Below, piece by piece: positions 1 to 7,537 of a DNA stretch of 64,000 nucleotides. This DNA comes from Anaerolineaceae bacterium (GTDB lineage: Bacteria > Chloroflexota > Anaerolineae > Aggregatilineales > Phototrophicaceae). The first letter of the stretch is position 1. The number at the start of each line of letters is the position of its first letter. The notes beneath the pieces are model-generated. The model saw only the letters and a list, made by a program, of their open reading frames with translations. It had not been told where the DNA came from and did not search any database. The stretch lies in NCBI GenBank assembly GCA_020634135.1, contig JACKCG010000004.1:62001-126000 (forward strand), in the 5' to 3' direction. The translations under genes and the position numbers were made by a program.

Positions 1-300
1 CGCGCCAGCCTGGACGAACTGCCGAACCTGATTAACGTTTTTCGCGGGCAGATGAGCCTGGTCGGGCCACGCCCACCCACGCCCGATGAAGTCCAGCTTT
101 ATGAAACCTGGCACATGCAGCGGTTGCAAGTGCTGCCCGGCCTGACAGGGTTATGGCAGGTGAGCGGGCGCAATGAAGTCCCGTTCGATGAAATGTGCCT
201 GCTGGATATCTACTATATTGAGAACTGGTCGGTCAAAATGGACGCGCAAATCCTCATGATGACTGTGCCGCGTGTTCTGCTCCGGCACGGGGCGTATTAG
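1..300 (+). CDS. Bacterial sugar transferase, C-terminal part (cut by window start)
   Basis: The reading frame is open from base 1 and ends with TAG at 298-300, so only about the last 99 residues are seen. The visible sequence has the hallmark C-terminal motifs of the WbaP/ExoY-type undecaprenyl-phosphate sugar-1-phosphate transferases: the DELPNLINVFRGQMSLVGPRP block at the start, then LPGLTGLWQVSGRN and a final D-x-x-Y-I-E-N-W-S segment. These enzymes load the first sugar phosphate onto undecaprenyl phosphate at the inner membrane for exopolysaccharide or O-antigen synthesis. The substrate sugar cannot be told from this fragment. Confidence 0.9.
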   Translation, partial: RASLDELPNLINVFRGQMSLVGPRPPTPDEVQLYETWHMQRLQVLPGLTGLWQVSGRNEVPFDEMCLLDIYYIENWSVKMDAQILMMTVPRVLLRHGAY

Positions 301-307
301 GGGTAGT

Positions 308-440
308 GTTGAGTTTTAAGTATTGAGTCTTGAGGCAAAAGCAGGTAGGGGCATGATACATCATGCCCAGAAGTTGAAAGTGCCGAGTACCGAGTTGAAA
401 GTAAGAGCGGTACTGAGTCTTGAGAACAAGCAAAAAGTAT
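308..440. repeat. Degenerate TTGAGTA/GAGTACT-type low-complexity repeat
   Basis: This stretch repeats variants of a short unit (tgagttttaag, tattgagtcttgag, gtaccgagttgaaagt, gtactgagtcttgag) with changing spacing. It also contains the 20-bp palindrome at 349-368. A 72-codon frame runs across it but its product is compositionally odd and has no recognisable family, so I do not call it a gene. Confidence 0.4.
349..368. repeat. 20-bp palindrome, member 1 of 3
   Basis: The sequence gggcatgatacatcatgccc has a 9-bp perfect stem around a 2-base centre and is preceded by gta-g. It has the same size and GGG...CCC ends as the palindromes at 41325-41344 and 41501-41520, and all three are intergenic. 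Confidence 0.6.
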
Positions 441-491
441 CACCTGAAAAGCGGAAAGTCGCCCCCAGTCCTCACCAAAGAACTTTAAACG

Positions 492-830
492 TTATAGCCA
501 GTTCCGGGAATGGATTCAGGCGAATCCGAAACGCACTGTAAAATAGGGCTTTCGTTTTCACGCGCCGGACAGGAAAAACTATTTTGGGCGGCACAATTCT
601 CAATATCATCACCGTCGCCATCGGCAGCACGTTAGGGCTACTGGTCGGCAACCGGCTCTCCGCTAAAATTCAGGAATCCGTTATCACCGGGCTGGGACTG
701 GTGACGTTCTTCGTCGGCATAGATAACACTGGCAAAACCGGCAATATCATCATCCCCCTTTTGAGCATCGTTATCGGCGTCATCATTGGCGAATTGCTGC
801 GGATTGACCGGTTGCTGGAGGGGCTGGCTG
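492..830 (+). repeat. Direct repeat copy 1 (DUF554 upstream region and 5' part)
   Basis: From about 492 to 830 the sequence matches 2015-2352 nearly collinearly (offset about 1522), covering some 90 bases upstream of the DUF554 start and the first 82 codons. The match stops abruptly at about 830, where transposase-like sequence begins. Confidence 0.85.
584..830 (+). pseudogene. Truncated DUF554 membrane protein gene
   Basis: The first 82 codons, read from a TTG start, match the intact DUF554 gene at 2106 with only two amino-acid differences (I8 for V, F42 for L). After codon 82 the frame leaves the family and continues into unrelated sequence to a stop at 1063, so the remaining two thirds of the protein are missing. 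Most nucleotide differences from the intact copy are synonymous. That suggests the copy was under selection before it was broken, or came from a related strain. The junction at about 830 coincides with the start of an IS-transposase-like tail. Confidence 0.85.
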
Positions 831-941
831 ACCAAACGCCGCAGTATCCGTGTGCGCTGGTGCAAGAAAGCCCAGAACTGGTTAGCGCTGATCCAGTTTG
901 CGTGTGCTCACGTTTTGTTCGACCTGGCATTTTACGGATAG
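831..941 (+). mobile_element. Remnant of an IS5/DDE_Tnp_1-type transposase, C-terminal end
   Basis: In the frame starting at 837 the sequence reads RRSIRVRW, then KKAQNWLALIQFACAHVLF and DLAFYG, ending at TAG 939-941. This resembles the extreme C-terminus of DDE transposases of the IS5 kind, which often end with a VRWEKKxxNYLAxxHFACA-like segment and a final FG. Only about 35 codons remain, fused directly to the broken DUF554 copy. No terminal inverted repeat was recognised. The identification is by memory of the family's C-terminal pattern. Confidence 0.55.
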
Positions 942-1064
942 ATACTTACGGTAAACTAGGCTTGGGTGGAACACAAATTAATGTCATTTGGTGCATTAAA
1001 AACACACTCATTCGCAGTTTACTAATCAAAATGCAAATATTAGAAGTGGAACCCATACGATAAG

Positions 1065-1775
1065 ATGCAGTATCGATATGTCACTGAAAAAGAAAATTAC
1101 GAAGATTTTGCGGCGGGACGGGTGCTACTCTCCCAGGGAGGTATGACCTCGTTTCCGGTACGACTAGCCAGCGAAATTTTCCAGCGGTGTGCCGACTACT
1201 TCTCAACAGAGCAACGTCTGCATGTTTATGATCCCTGCTGTGGTGGCGGGTATCTCTTGACCGTGATCGGCTTTCTTCATGGTGCTTGCATCCAGTCTCT
1301 ACACGGCTCGGACATAAATTTGGACATAGTCAAGTTGGCATCCGATAATCTGCGATTGCTGACTATTGAAGGCTTAGACACACGGCGGGACACCCTACGC
1401 GACTTAGCAAATACCTACAACAAATCCTCGCATCATGACGCACTCGAAAGTGTTGAGCGACTTCGGCAGTGTTTACCCGCCTTACCGATTACCACACAAA
1501 CATGGGCGGCAGATGCTCTACAGCCGACCGTCGACCCCGCATCAGTCGACCTCATCATTTGTGATGTACCCTACGGAAATGTCGCTAACTGGCAAGCTGA
1601 TGCTGACGACAATCTAATAACCTCCTTATTGCAAGCTCAATATGCCGCTCTAGTCTCAGGCGGAATTGCCGCCGTGGTTAGTGACAAATCACAGAAGGTG
1701 ACCTATCCACGTTATAAACGACTCCAACAGGAAACTATCGGCAAACGCCGTTTTCTAATCTTGCAGAAAGTATAA
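1065..1775 (+). CDS. AviRa-like 23S rRNA methyltransferase
   Basis: The 236-residue product aligns along its whole length, from memory, with AviRa, the avilamycin-resistance enzyme of Streptomyces that methylates a guanine of 23S rRNA. Matching blocks in order are FPVRLASEIFQR (about 30-41), the SAM-binding DPCCGGGYLLTVIGFLH (about 56-72), a GSDIN acidic loop, and the catalytic-site motif DVPYG (about 171-175; DLPYG in AviRa). The start is ATG 1065, with no strong Shine-Dalgarno sequence upstream. The flanks are AT-richer than the neighbours and hold a transposase scar and a duplicated DUF554 fragment, which points to horizontal acquisition. Whether it gives orthosomycin resistance here is inference. 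Confidence 0.85.
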   Translation: MQYRYVTEKENYEDFAAGRVLLSQGGMTSFPVRLASEIFQRCADYFSTEQRLHVYDPCCGGGYLLTVIGFLHGACIQSLHGSDINLDIVKLASDNLRLLTIEGLDTRRDTLRDLANTYNKSSHHDALESVERLRQCLPALPITTQTWAADALQPTVDPASVDLIICDVPYGNVANWQADADDNLITSLLQAQYAALVSGGIAAVVSDKSQKVTYPRYKRLQQETIGKRRFLILQKV

Positions 1776-2105
1776 CGTGCCCAAGGACGATATTTGACAT
1801 TTGAATGATAGAGAGATATGCAGTTAAAATTACCTTATTCCTTGTTGACAGTCTAAAAATGTCAACTCATCTCAGCCGGTCATACAACACTCGACTCCTC
1901 GTATGACACCCGGCTGCCGCAACCGTGTCTGACAGACACCGGTTTGTGCTGAGAGGGATCGGTCGTCCGTCGGGCGCGGCGCTGTTGCGAGGCGGTGCAA
2001 ACAAACTTATGGCTGTATAGCCAGTTCCGAAAATGGATTCGGGTAAATCTGAACCGGGCTGTACAATAGGACTTTCATTTTCATGCACTGGACAGGAAAA
2101 GCATC
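1776..2105. other. Intergenic region between methyltransferase and DUF554 genes
   Basis: There is no credible gene here. The first about 85 bases are AT-rich and the rest is GC-rich. Bases 2015-2105 are the upstream part of the direct repeat and end in acaggaaaagcat, the ribosome binding site of the DUF554 gene. Confidence 0.6.
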
Positions 2106-2352
2106 TTGGGCGGCACAATTCTCAATGTTATCACCGTCGCCATCGGCAGCACATTAGGGCTGCTGGTCGGCAACCGGCTCTCCGCTAAAATTCAGGAATC
2201 TGTTATTACCGGGCTGGGGTTGGTTACACTCTTTGTGGGCATTGATAACACCGGCAAGACTGGCAATATCATTATCCCACTCTTGAGCATCGTTATCGGC
2301 GTCATCATTGGCGAATTGCTGCGGATTGACCGGTTGCTGGAAGGGTTGGCCG
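2015..2352 (+). repeat. Direct repeat copy 2 (upstream region and 5' part of intact DUF554)
   Basis: This is the counterpart of 492-830. The two copies bracket the AviRa-like gene and the transposase scar. Only copy 2 continues into a complete DUF554 gene. Confidence 0.85.
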
Positions 2353-2837
2353 GTTGGCTGCAAACACGCTTCGGCGGGCAAAAAGGGGAGTCCCAGGACG
2401 AGCGCGCGCGTTTTATCACCGGTTTTGTCACCGCGAGTCTGGTGTTTTGCGTCGGGCCGCTCACATTTCTGGGGTCGATTCAAGATGGCATGGGGCTGCC
2501 AATTGGTTACCAGCAGTTAGCGATCAAGAGTGTGCTGGATGGTTTCGCGGGGATGGCCTTCGCCGCGAGCTTCGGTATCGGCGTCAGCTTCAGCATTGTA
2601 ACAATTCTTGTGTTGCAGGGTGGGCTGGCGCTGGCGGGAAGTGTCCTGGGCGAGTTTATGTCTGCCCCGATGATTAATGAAATGACCGCCGTCGGCGGCC
2701 TGCTGCTCATGGGATTGGCGCTGGTGCTGCTGGATATTAAGAAACCCCGCGTGGCGAATTTTCTTCCCGCGCTCATCGTTGCGCCGCTCCTGGTGGCGAC
2801 AGCGACGGCGCTCGGCATCAATATTTATCCCTTGTAA
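2106..2837 (+). CDS. DUF554 (YqgA/YdfK-like) integral membrane protein
   Basis: This 243-residue protein is very hydrophobic, with about seven predicted membrane helices. It shows the conserved start of the DUF554 family: GTILN, GSTLGLLVGNRLS, then GIDNTGKTGN and a G-E-L-L-R-I-D motif near residue 70. The molecular function of the family is unknown. The TTG start is chosen because it follows an AGGAAAA ribosome binding site at good spacing and the family begins here. It ends three bases before the convergent response regulator. Its upstream region and first 82 codons are duplicated at 492-830. Confidence 0.88.
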   Translation: MGGTILNVITVAIGSTLGLLVGNRLSAKIQESVITGLGLVTLFVGIDNTGKTGNIIIPLLSIVIGVIIGELLRIDRLLEGLAGWLQTRFGGQKGESQDERARFITGFVTASLVFCVGPLTFLGSIQDGMGLPIGYQQLAIKSVLDGFAGMAFAASFGIGVSFSIVTILVLQGGLALAGSVLGEFMSAPMINEMTAVGGLLLMGLALVLLDIKKPRVANFLPALIVAPLLVATATALGINIYPL

Positions 2838-2840
2838 GGG

Positions 2841-3266
2841 TTACCCCGCCAGACGGTGGCCGCCGATGGGTTGCTCATCAAGTGTGCGCTTCACCGAGTC
2901 CAGTACATCGTAAATATCGAATGGCTTTGGCAGGTAGTCCGCTGCTCCCGAGTCGAGGGCGTGCAGAAGGTCGTCCAGGCCGTATTTGTCTGAAGTGAGG
3001 ATCACCGGGATGTGCCGCCACTGGCGCGAAGTGCATATCGTTTGCAACAGATCGTAGCCATTCATTCCCGGCATTTCGACATCGGAAATCATCAGGTCGG
3101 GGGTCTGCAAGCGCAGAATGTCGAGGGCTTTCTCGCCACTGGGGGCGGTCAGCACCGAAAAGCCGGCGATTTCCAGTAAAAAGGCGAGTTTACGTAATAG
3201 GGCGATTGAGTCGTCAACCAACAGGATGAGTTCATGATTAAAAGGTGTTCTGGGTTGTGCATCCAT
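2841..3266 (-). CDS. Single-domain response regulator (CheY-like)
   Basis: The 141-residue protein is one receiver domain with no output domain. The acidic pocket is VDDS (D18, D19), the phospho-acceptor is D62 in MISDVEMPGMNG, the switch Thr lies in ILTSDKYG, and the conserved Lys is in YLPKPFD. The ATG at 3266 is preferred over an upstream in-frame start at 3347 because it follows GAGGGGAAAAATC. The family relays phosphorylation from a histidine kinase to another protein. The partner is not evident, and the neighbours on both sides are unrelated. Confidence 0.92.
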   Translation of the reverse strand: MDAQPRTPFNHELILLVDDSIALLRKLAFLLEIAGFSVLTAPSGEKALDILRLQTPDLMISDVEMPGMNGYDLLQTICTSRQWRHIPVILTSDKYGLDDLLHALDSGAADYLPKPFDIYDVLDSVKRTLDEQPIGGHRLAG

Positions 3267-3380
3267 GATTTTTCCCCTCAATAACTCCGATAACTTTAGA
3301 ATAATCCTAAGCCATGTATCTCGATACTTAAGATTTACAGAATTCACAGAATTTTCGGTTTTGGGATGGTATGACCCATC

Positions 3381-3713
3381 TTATAGGGTATCCGGGGAGA
3401 CCAATGGCAGCAGGTAGATAACCGGTTCCTCATAGGGGTGCGCAGCGCGGATGGCCGACAGGACTGCCTTGCCGTTTTCCCGATTACAAAACGTTTCAAT
3501 GCGCACTTCATCCACAGCATTGAGCGCCGCTTTCTGGCCGATGTGCGGGTTCGCCGCTTCGGATGGCTTGAAATGTCCGCTGCCGCTGTGGGTGAAAGCG
3601 CAGTGGGTGTACTGGCCGATCACGCCACCGCCTGCCGCTGCAATCGCATCCAGCACTTGCTCAACAGCCTCGGCGGGAACAGTGGTGATAAGCAGAAGTT
3701 GGCGGTAATCCAT
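3381..3713 (-). CDS. Stand-alone PII/CutA-like domain of the Nif3 (YqfO) type
   Basis: The 110-residue protein has the two signature motifs of the ferredoxin-like domain inserted in Nif3/YqfO proteins: G-S-G-H-F-K-P-S-E-A-A-N-P-H-I-G in the middle and AHPYEEPVIYLLPL near the end. It lacks the Nif3 metal-binding domains. Stand-alone versions are common and have no firm function. Metal or small-ligand binding is a guess from the fold. The start is the ATG at 3713, preceded by AAGGAG nine bases upstream, rather than the GTG two codons earlier. Confidence 0.8.
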   Translation of the reverse strand: MDYRQLLLITTVPAEAVEQVLDAIAAAGGGVIGQYTHCAFTHSGSGHFKPSEAANPHIGQKAALNAVDEVRIETFCNRENGKAVLSAIRAAHPYEEPVIYLLPLVSPDTL

Positions 3714-3935
3714 AAGCACTTTCTCCTTCTACATGGCGGATTGTGATAGGCTGGTATTGTAGCACGGTTGCGGAGGGACACATTCGGGACAACGGTATTT
3801 CCGGCTGATTGTTGCAATTCTCGCCGTAATTCTGTAAGATTCAGCAGGTTCAATTCACAATAAAAAGTACGGAGTTGATTGAGTAGGCAGCGGCCTTACA
3901 TGCACTGTTCTACGGAGGCATTCTTCTCCAATTAA

Positions 3936-4625
3936 GTGAGCATTAACAAAAAAGGGATTCTTTTGGCCGGTATCATTCGAATTGCACCGTCTATCCTCGC
4001 AGCCGATTTCACCCAACTTGGGCAGCAGATTCGGGATGCTGCCAGCGCAGACCTGATTCATGTGGATGTCATGGATGGCCGGTTTGTGCCGAACATCACC
4101 ATGGGGCCGCTGGTCGTCGCGGCGGCGCGGCAAGTTACGACGCTCCCGCTGGATGTGCATCTGATGATTGTGGAGCCGGAGCGCCACTTGCAAGCCTTTG
4201 CGAAGGCCGGAGCGGACATTATCAGCGTCCATTGGGAAGTATCGCCCAACTTGCATCGCACGATACAGACGATTCGCGAATTGGGCTGTCGCGCCGGGCT
4301 TGCCATCAATCCCCACATCCCCGCTGCGTTCGTGAGTGACATCCTGCCGCTGCTGGATACGGTGCTGGTCATGACGGTGAATCCGGGGTTTGGCGGACAA
4401 GCCTTTTTGCCAGAGACACTGCCCAAACTGCGTCAATTGCGCCAGATGATTGATGCTACAGGCAAGGAGATCACTTTAGAAGTGGATGGAGGAGTCGCAC
4501 TGGATACGGTGAGAGATGTTGTCGAGGCGGGTGCAGATACACTCGTTGCCGGGAGCAGTGTGTTCAGCGGTGCGGCTTCAATCAGCGCGAATATCGCGGC
4601 GCTGCGCCGGGCAGCAGGAACATAA
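3936..4625 (+). CDS. rpe: Ribulose-phosphate 3-epimerase
   Basis: The enzyme interconverts ribulose 5-phosphate and xylulose 5-phosphate in the pentose phosphate pathway. The 229-residue TIM barrel shows the full motif set: IAPSILAADF, HVDVMDGRFVPNITMGP, DVHLMI, HWE, MTVNPGFGGQAF with P-K-L-R, and the phosphate-binding EVDGG and AGSSVF loops. The GTG at 3936 gives eleven extra N-terminal residues. A TTG at 3963 with AGGGA just upstream would give the more usual short N-terminus, so the start is uncertain. It is convergent with rpmB across a shared hairpin. Confidence 0.95.
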   Translation: MSINKKGILLAGIIRIAPSILAADFTQLGQQIRDAASADLIHVDVMDGRFVPNITMGPLVVAAARQVTTLPLDVHLMIVEPERHLQAFAKAGADIISVHWEVSPNLHRTIQTIRELGCRAGLAINPHIPAAFVSDILPLLDTVLVMTVNPGFGGQAFLPETLPKLRQLRQMIDATGKEITLEVDGGVALDTVRDVVEAGADTLVAGSSVFSGAASISANIAALRRAAGT

Positions 4626-4647
4626 AAAGCCGGTTATCCGGCTTTTT
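4624..4647. terminator. Bidirectional terminator between rpe and rpmB
   Basis: A hairpin aaaaagccgg-ttat-ccggcttttt has an A-run on one side and a T-run on the other. It lies between two convergent genes and can serve both. Confidence 0.85.
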
Positions 4648-4678
4648 ACATAGGATGACAATGAAACATACCGCCGTC

Positions 4679-4858
4679 TCAGGGCTTTGCCAGCGTCTTG
4701 ATGCACTTGGTACAGAGCGTCTTGCGCACGTACTGCCCCTTTTCCATCACGCGGACGCGCTGGAGATTGGGCTTAAACTTGTGCCGTGTGGCGCGCATCG
4801 AGTGACTGCGGCGGTTGCCGAACATCGGGCCTTTGCCACACATCTCACATTTCGCCAT
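4679..4858 (-). CDS. rpmB: 50S ribosomal protein L28
   Basis: This short minus-strand gene encodes 59 residues beginning MAKCEMCGKGPMFGNRRSHS and continuing with MRATRHKFKPNLQRVRV, the classic L28 sequence. Cysteine pairs C4/C7 and C49/C52 make it the zinc-binding form of L28. The ATG is preceded by GAGGCGG. It stands divergently from fakA. In Firmicutes rpmB also lies near a FakA (YloV) gene. Confidence 0.95.
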   Translation of the reverse strand: MAKCEMCGKGPMFGNRRSHSMRATRHKFKPNLQRVRVMEKGQYVRKTLCTKCIKTLAKP

Positions 4859-4986
4859 AATTCCGCCTCAACTCACGAAGTTATTTCACTGAAAGAATGT
4901 TTTGATGCTATCATAATGCCCCTTCAGATGCAAGGGCAGTATTCTCGACGGGCGCATAAATGCCCCAATCACAAGGATAATGCACG

Positions 4987-6657
4987 ATGGCAGTAGATTT
5001 AACCGCCTGTGATGGTCATATGCTTAAAAGGTTGACAGGAGCGGGGTTGCGCTGGTTAGAAGCCAACCAGGAAAAAGTCAACCAGCTCAATGTTTTTCCG
5101 GTGCCAGATGGCGATACGGGCACGAATATGTTCATGACGCTGCGCCGTGCTTACGAGGAGATTGCTGCTGTTGAGGATGGACATGTGGGCAACGTCAGCC
5201 ATGCGATTGCCCAGGGCGCACTCATGGGAGCGCGGGGTAACTCCGGCGTGATTCTATCACAGTGGCTGCGCGGGTTTGCCGATGCGCTGCGCGGGCAGGA
5301 GAGCTTTAACGGAATGCTTTTTGCCAGCGCGTGCCGTTCAGCGGTAGACCTGGCCTACAAGGGGGTGGTCAACCCGGTGGAAGGTACGATCCTCACCGTG
5401 ACGCGCCAGGCGATGGAGGCTGTGCAGCGGAAAGCGCAAGTGGAGCGCGATCTGCAGAATCTGTTTGAGACGAAAGTAGAGGCTGCGTATACGTCGTTGC
5501 AGCATACGCCCGACTTGCTGCCAGTGCTCAAGGCTGCCGGCGTGGTTGATTCCGGCGGGCAGGGCTGGACGTATATCGTAGAGGGTATGCTGCGGGCCTT
5601 ACGTGGGGAAGATATCCGGCCAAATGGCGGCCAGACGATTACCGTGAATACCCAGAACTGGCAGGCGGCACTCGAACCGGAAGACACGGAAGGCTACGGC
5701 TATGACGTCCAGTTCCTCATGCGCGGCGAAAGCCTTAACGTGAGCCAGGTGCGCACCATGATTGACAGTATGGGCTGGTCAACGCTTGTAGTGGGGGACG
5801 ACGCACTCATCAAGGTGCATGTACATGTGCATGATCCTGGCAAACCTCTGAGCTATGCAATTGGCCTGGGCGCAGCGCTGGACGACGTGGTTGTGGAGAA
5901 TATGCAGCGCCAATACCATGATTACGTGACCGCCCGCCAGGCACGCGAGGAGGAAGTCCCGGTGCCCCCGCCCCCGACTATCCCGGAGACCGGTGTGGCG
6001 GTTATTACAGTCGCCAGCGGTGACGGGATGCAGCGGTTGTTCCGTGACCTGCTGGCCGTACATGTGATTGCCGGTGGTCAGACAATGAACCCCAGTACCG
6101 AAGACTTCCTGAGCGTTATTCGCCAGCTACCGCACAAAGACATCATACTGCTACCGAATAACGCCAATATTGTGATGGCGGCGCGCCAGGCCGCTGCCCT
6201 GGCAGAGGACAAAGTGATAACCGTCATCCCCAGCCGCACCTTACCCCAGGGTATCAGTGCTATGCTGGAATATGGTAACATACAGGCTATTGGCTCCACC
6301 GAGGAGATGATTGCCGCGATGCATGAGGCGCTTCAGCAGGTTGTCACCGGGGAGATCACTACCGCGACCCGTAACACCGAACTCGACGGTGTAACTGTTC
6401 GTAAAGGTCAGTTGATTGGCCTGGTGGATGATCGTCTTGTTACCACCGGGGAAGAGATGCTGGAAGTTGCTTTGGATCTGCTTGAGAAGGCTGAGGTGCG
6501 GCAGTATGAGCTTGTTACGCTGTACTACGGGATAGGCGTTACCGAGACGCAGGCCGAACAACTCGTCGAAAAGCTGTGCGCGGCCTATCCTGAGCAGCAG
6601 TTTCAGGTCGTGGACGGCGGCCAGCCACTTTATCCGTATATCATCAGTATAGAATGA
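4987..6657 (+). CDS. fakA: DAK2-domain kinase, FakA/YloV family
   Basis: The 556-residue protein has a DAK2 kinase domain with the Mg/ATP-site motif NVFPVPDGDTGTNM (D41, D43, N47) and GARGNSGVILSQ. A middle domain follows, then a C-terminal region with a GIGVT segment. FakA phosphorylates exogenous fatty acids held by DegV-fold FakB proteins. The two DegV genes immediately downstream, the first with almost no gap, fit that system well. Function is inferred from the family and this gene order. Confidence 0.9.
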   Translation: MAVDLTACDGHMLKRLTGAGLRWLEANQEKVNQLNVFPVPDGDTGTNMFMTLRRAYEEIAAVEDGHVGNVSHAIAQGALMGARGNSGVILSQWLRGFADALRGQESFNGMLFASACRSAVDLAYKGVVNPVEGTILTVTRQAMEAVQRKAQVERDLQNLFETKVEAAYTSLQHTPDLLPVLKAAGVVDSGGQGWTYIVEGMLRALRGEDIRPNGGQTITVNTQNWQAALEPEDTEGYGYDVQFLMRGESLNVSQVRTMIDSMGWSTLVVGDDALIKVHVHVHDPGKPLSYAIGLGAALDDVVVENMQRQYHDYVTARQAREEEVPVPPPPTIPETGVAVITVASGDGMQRLFRDLLAVHVIAGGQTMNPSTEDFLSVIRQLPHKDIILLPNNANIVMAARQAAALAEDKVITVIPSRTLPQGISAMLEYGNIQAIGSTEEMIAAMHEALQQVVTGEITTATRNTELDGVTVRKGQLIGLVDDRLVTTGEEMLEVALDLLEKAEVRQYELVTLYYGIGVTETQAEQLVEKLCAAYPEQQFQVVDGGQPLYPYIISIE

Positions 6658-6661
6658 TGTG

Positions 6662-7537
6662 ATGCCAAATATCCGTATTGTCACTGACAGTTGTGCGCAC
6701 TTCACAAGCCCGTACTTCGTCCAGCAGCACGGCATTGTTGTCGTCCCCAACAAAATCAGTATTGCAGGGAAAATCTATCGTGAAGGGGTTGACCTGAATG
6801 CCGAGGAGGCGATGCGCCTCATTGTCCATGAGCCGTATGCGCCGCTGGTCTCTTCACCTACCGAGGCTGAATTTCTGGAGGTATACCGGCAGTTGGCACG
6901 CACGGGCGACAGCATTATCTCAATTCATGCGACGCGCGAACTGTTCACAAGCTGGCACAACGGGATGGAGGCGGCGCGGCAGTTGGCCGGGGAATGTGAA
7001 ATTGCGATTATCGACTCGCACACACTGGACACCGCACAAGGGATGCTGGTGAAGCTCGCGGCGCAGGCCATCCAGCAGCCCGGCAGCCTGGAAGACACGG
7101 TACGTGTCGTTCGGGGCGCGGTAGACCGTATTTACTCCGCCTACTATGTGGAATCAATGAACTATCTGCTGCAAAACAAAATTATGAAATCTTCCCATGC
7201 CATCCTGGGGACTATGATGGGGGTTAAGCCGATATTGGGCATTGAAGAGGGCCGCATACTGCCGATGGAGAAAGTACGCACCCGCGCCCAGGCAGTTGAC
7301 CGTCTCGTGGAGTTTGTCACCGAGTTTGCTGACATTGAAGAAGTGACTATTCTCCAGAATAAGTCTTACCTGACCGAGCAGACCCGCATGATTCAGGACC
7401 GACTGGCGGTGGAATTTGCCGATCAATACTTTCCGTATAGTTATTACGGGCCGACGATGGCTTCAATGATTGGCACCGATGGAACGGGCGTGGTCATTTT
7501 AGAGCGCGAAACGGAAGATTTTGACGATGACCTTTAA
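6662..7537 (+). CDS. DegV family fatty-acid-binding protein (FakB-like), first copy
   Basis: This DegV-fold protein of about 291 residues begins with RIVTDSCAHF and has a central SIHATRELFTSW segment followed by AIIDSHTLDTAQG. FakB proteins of this fold bind one fatty acid and present it to FakA for phosphorylation. The start is taken at the ATG at 6662, four bases after the fakA stop codon, although a GTG one codon earlier is possible. Coupled translation with fakA is likely. It overlaps the next degV gene slightly. Confidence 0.88.
   Translation: MPNIRIVTDSCAHFTSPYFVQQHGIVVVPNKISIAGKIYREGVDLNAEEAMRLIVHEPYAPLVSSPTEAEFLEVYRQLARTGDSIISIHATRELFTSWHNGMEAARQLAGECEIAIIDSHTLDTAQGMLVKLAAQAIQQPGSLEDTVRVVRGAVDRIYSAYYVESMNYLLQNKIMKSSHAILGTMMGVKPILGIEEGRILPMEKVRTRAQAVDRLVEFVTEFADIEEVTILQNKSYLTEQTRMIQDRLAVEFADQYFPYSYYGPTMASMIGTDGTGVVILERETEDFDDDL

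Noticed and set aside
323..541. A 72-codon plus-strand frame
   Set aside because: It crosses degenerate repeats and a palindrome and gives a Lys/Ser-rich product with no start signal.
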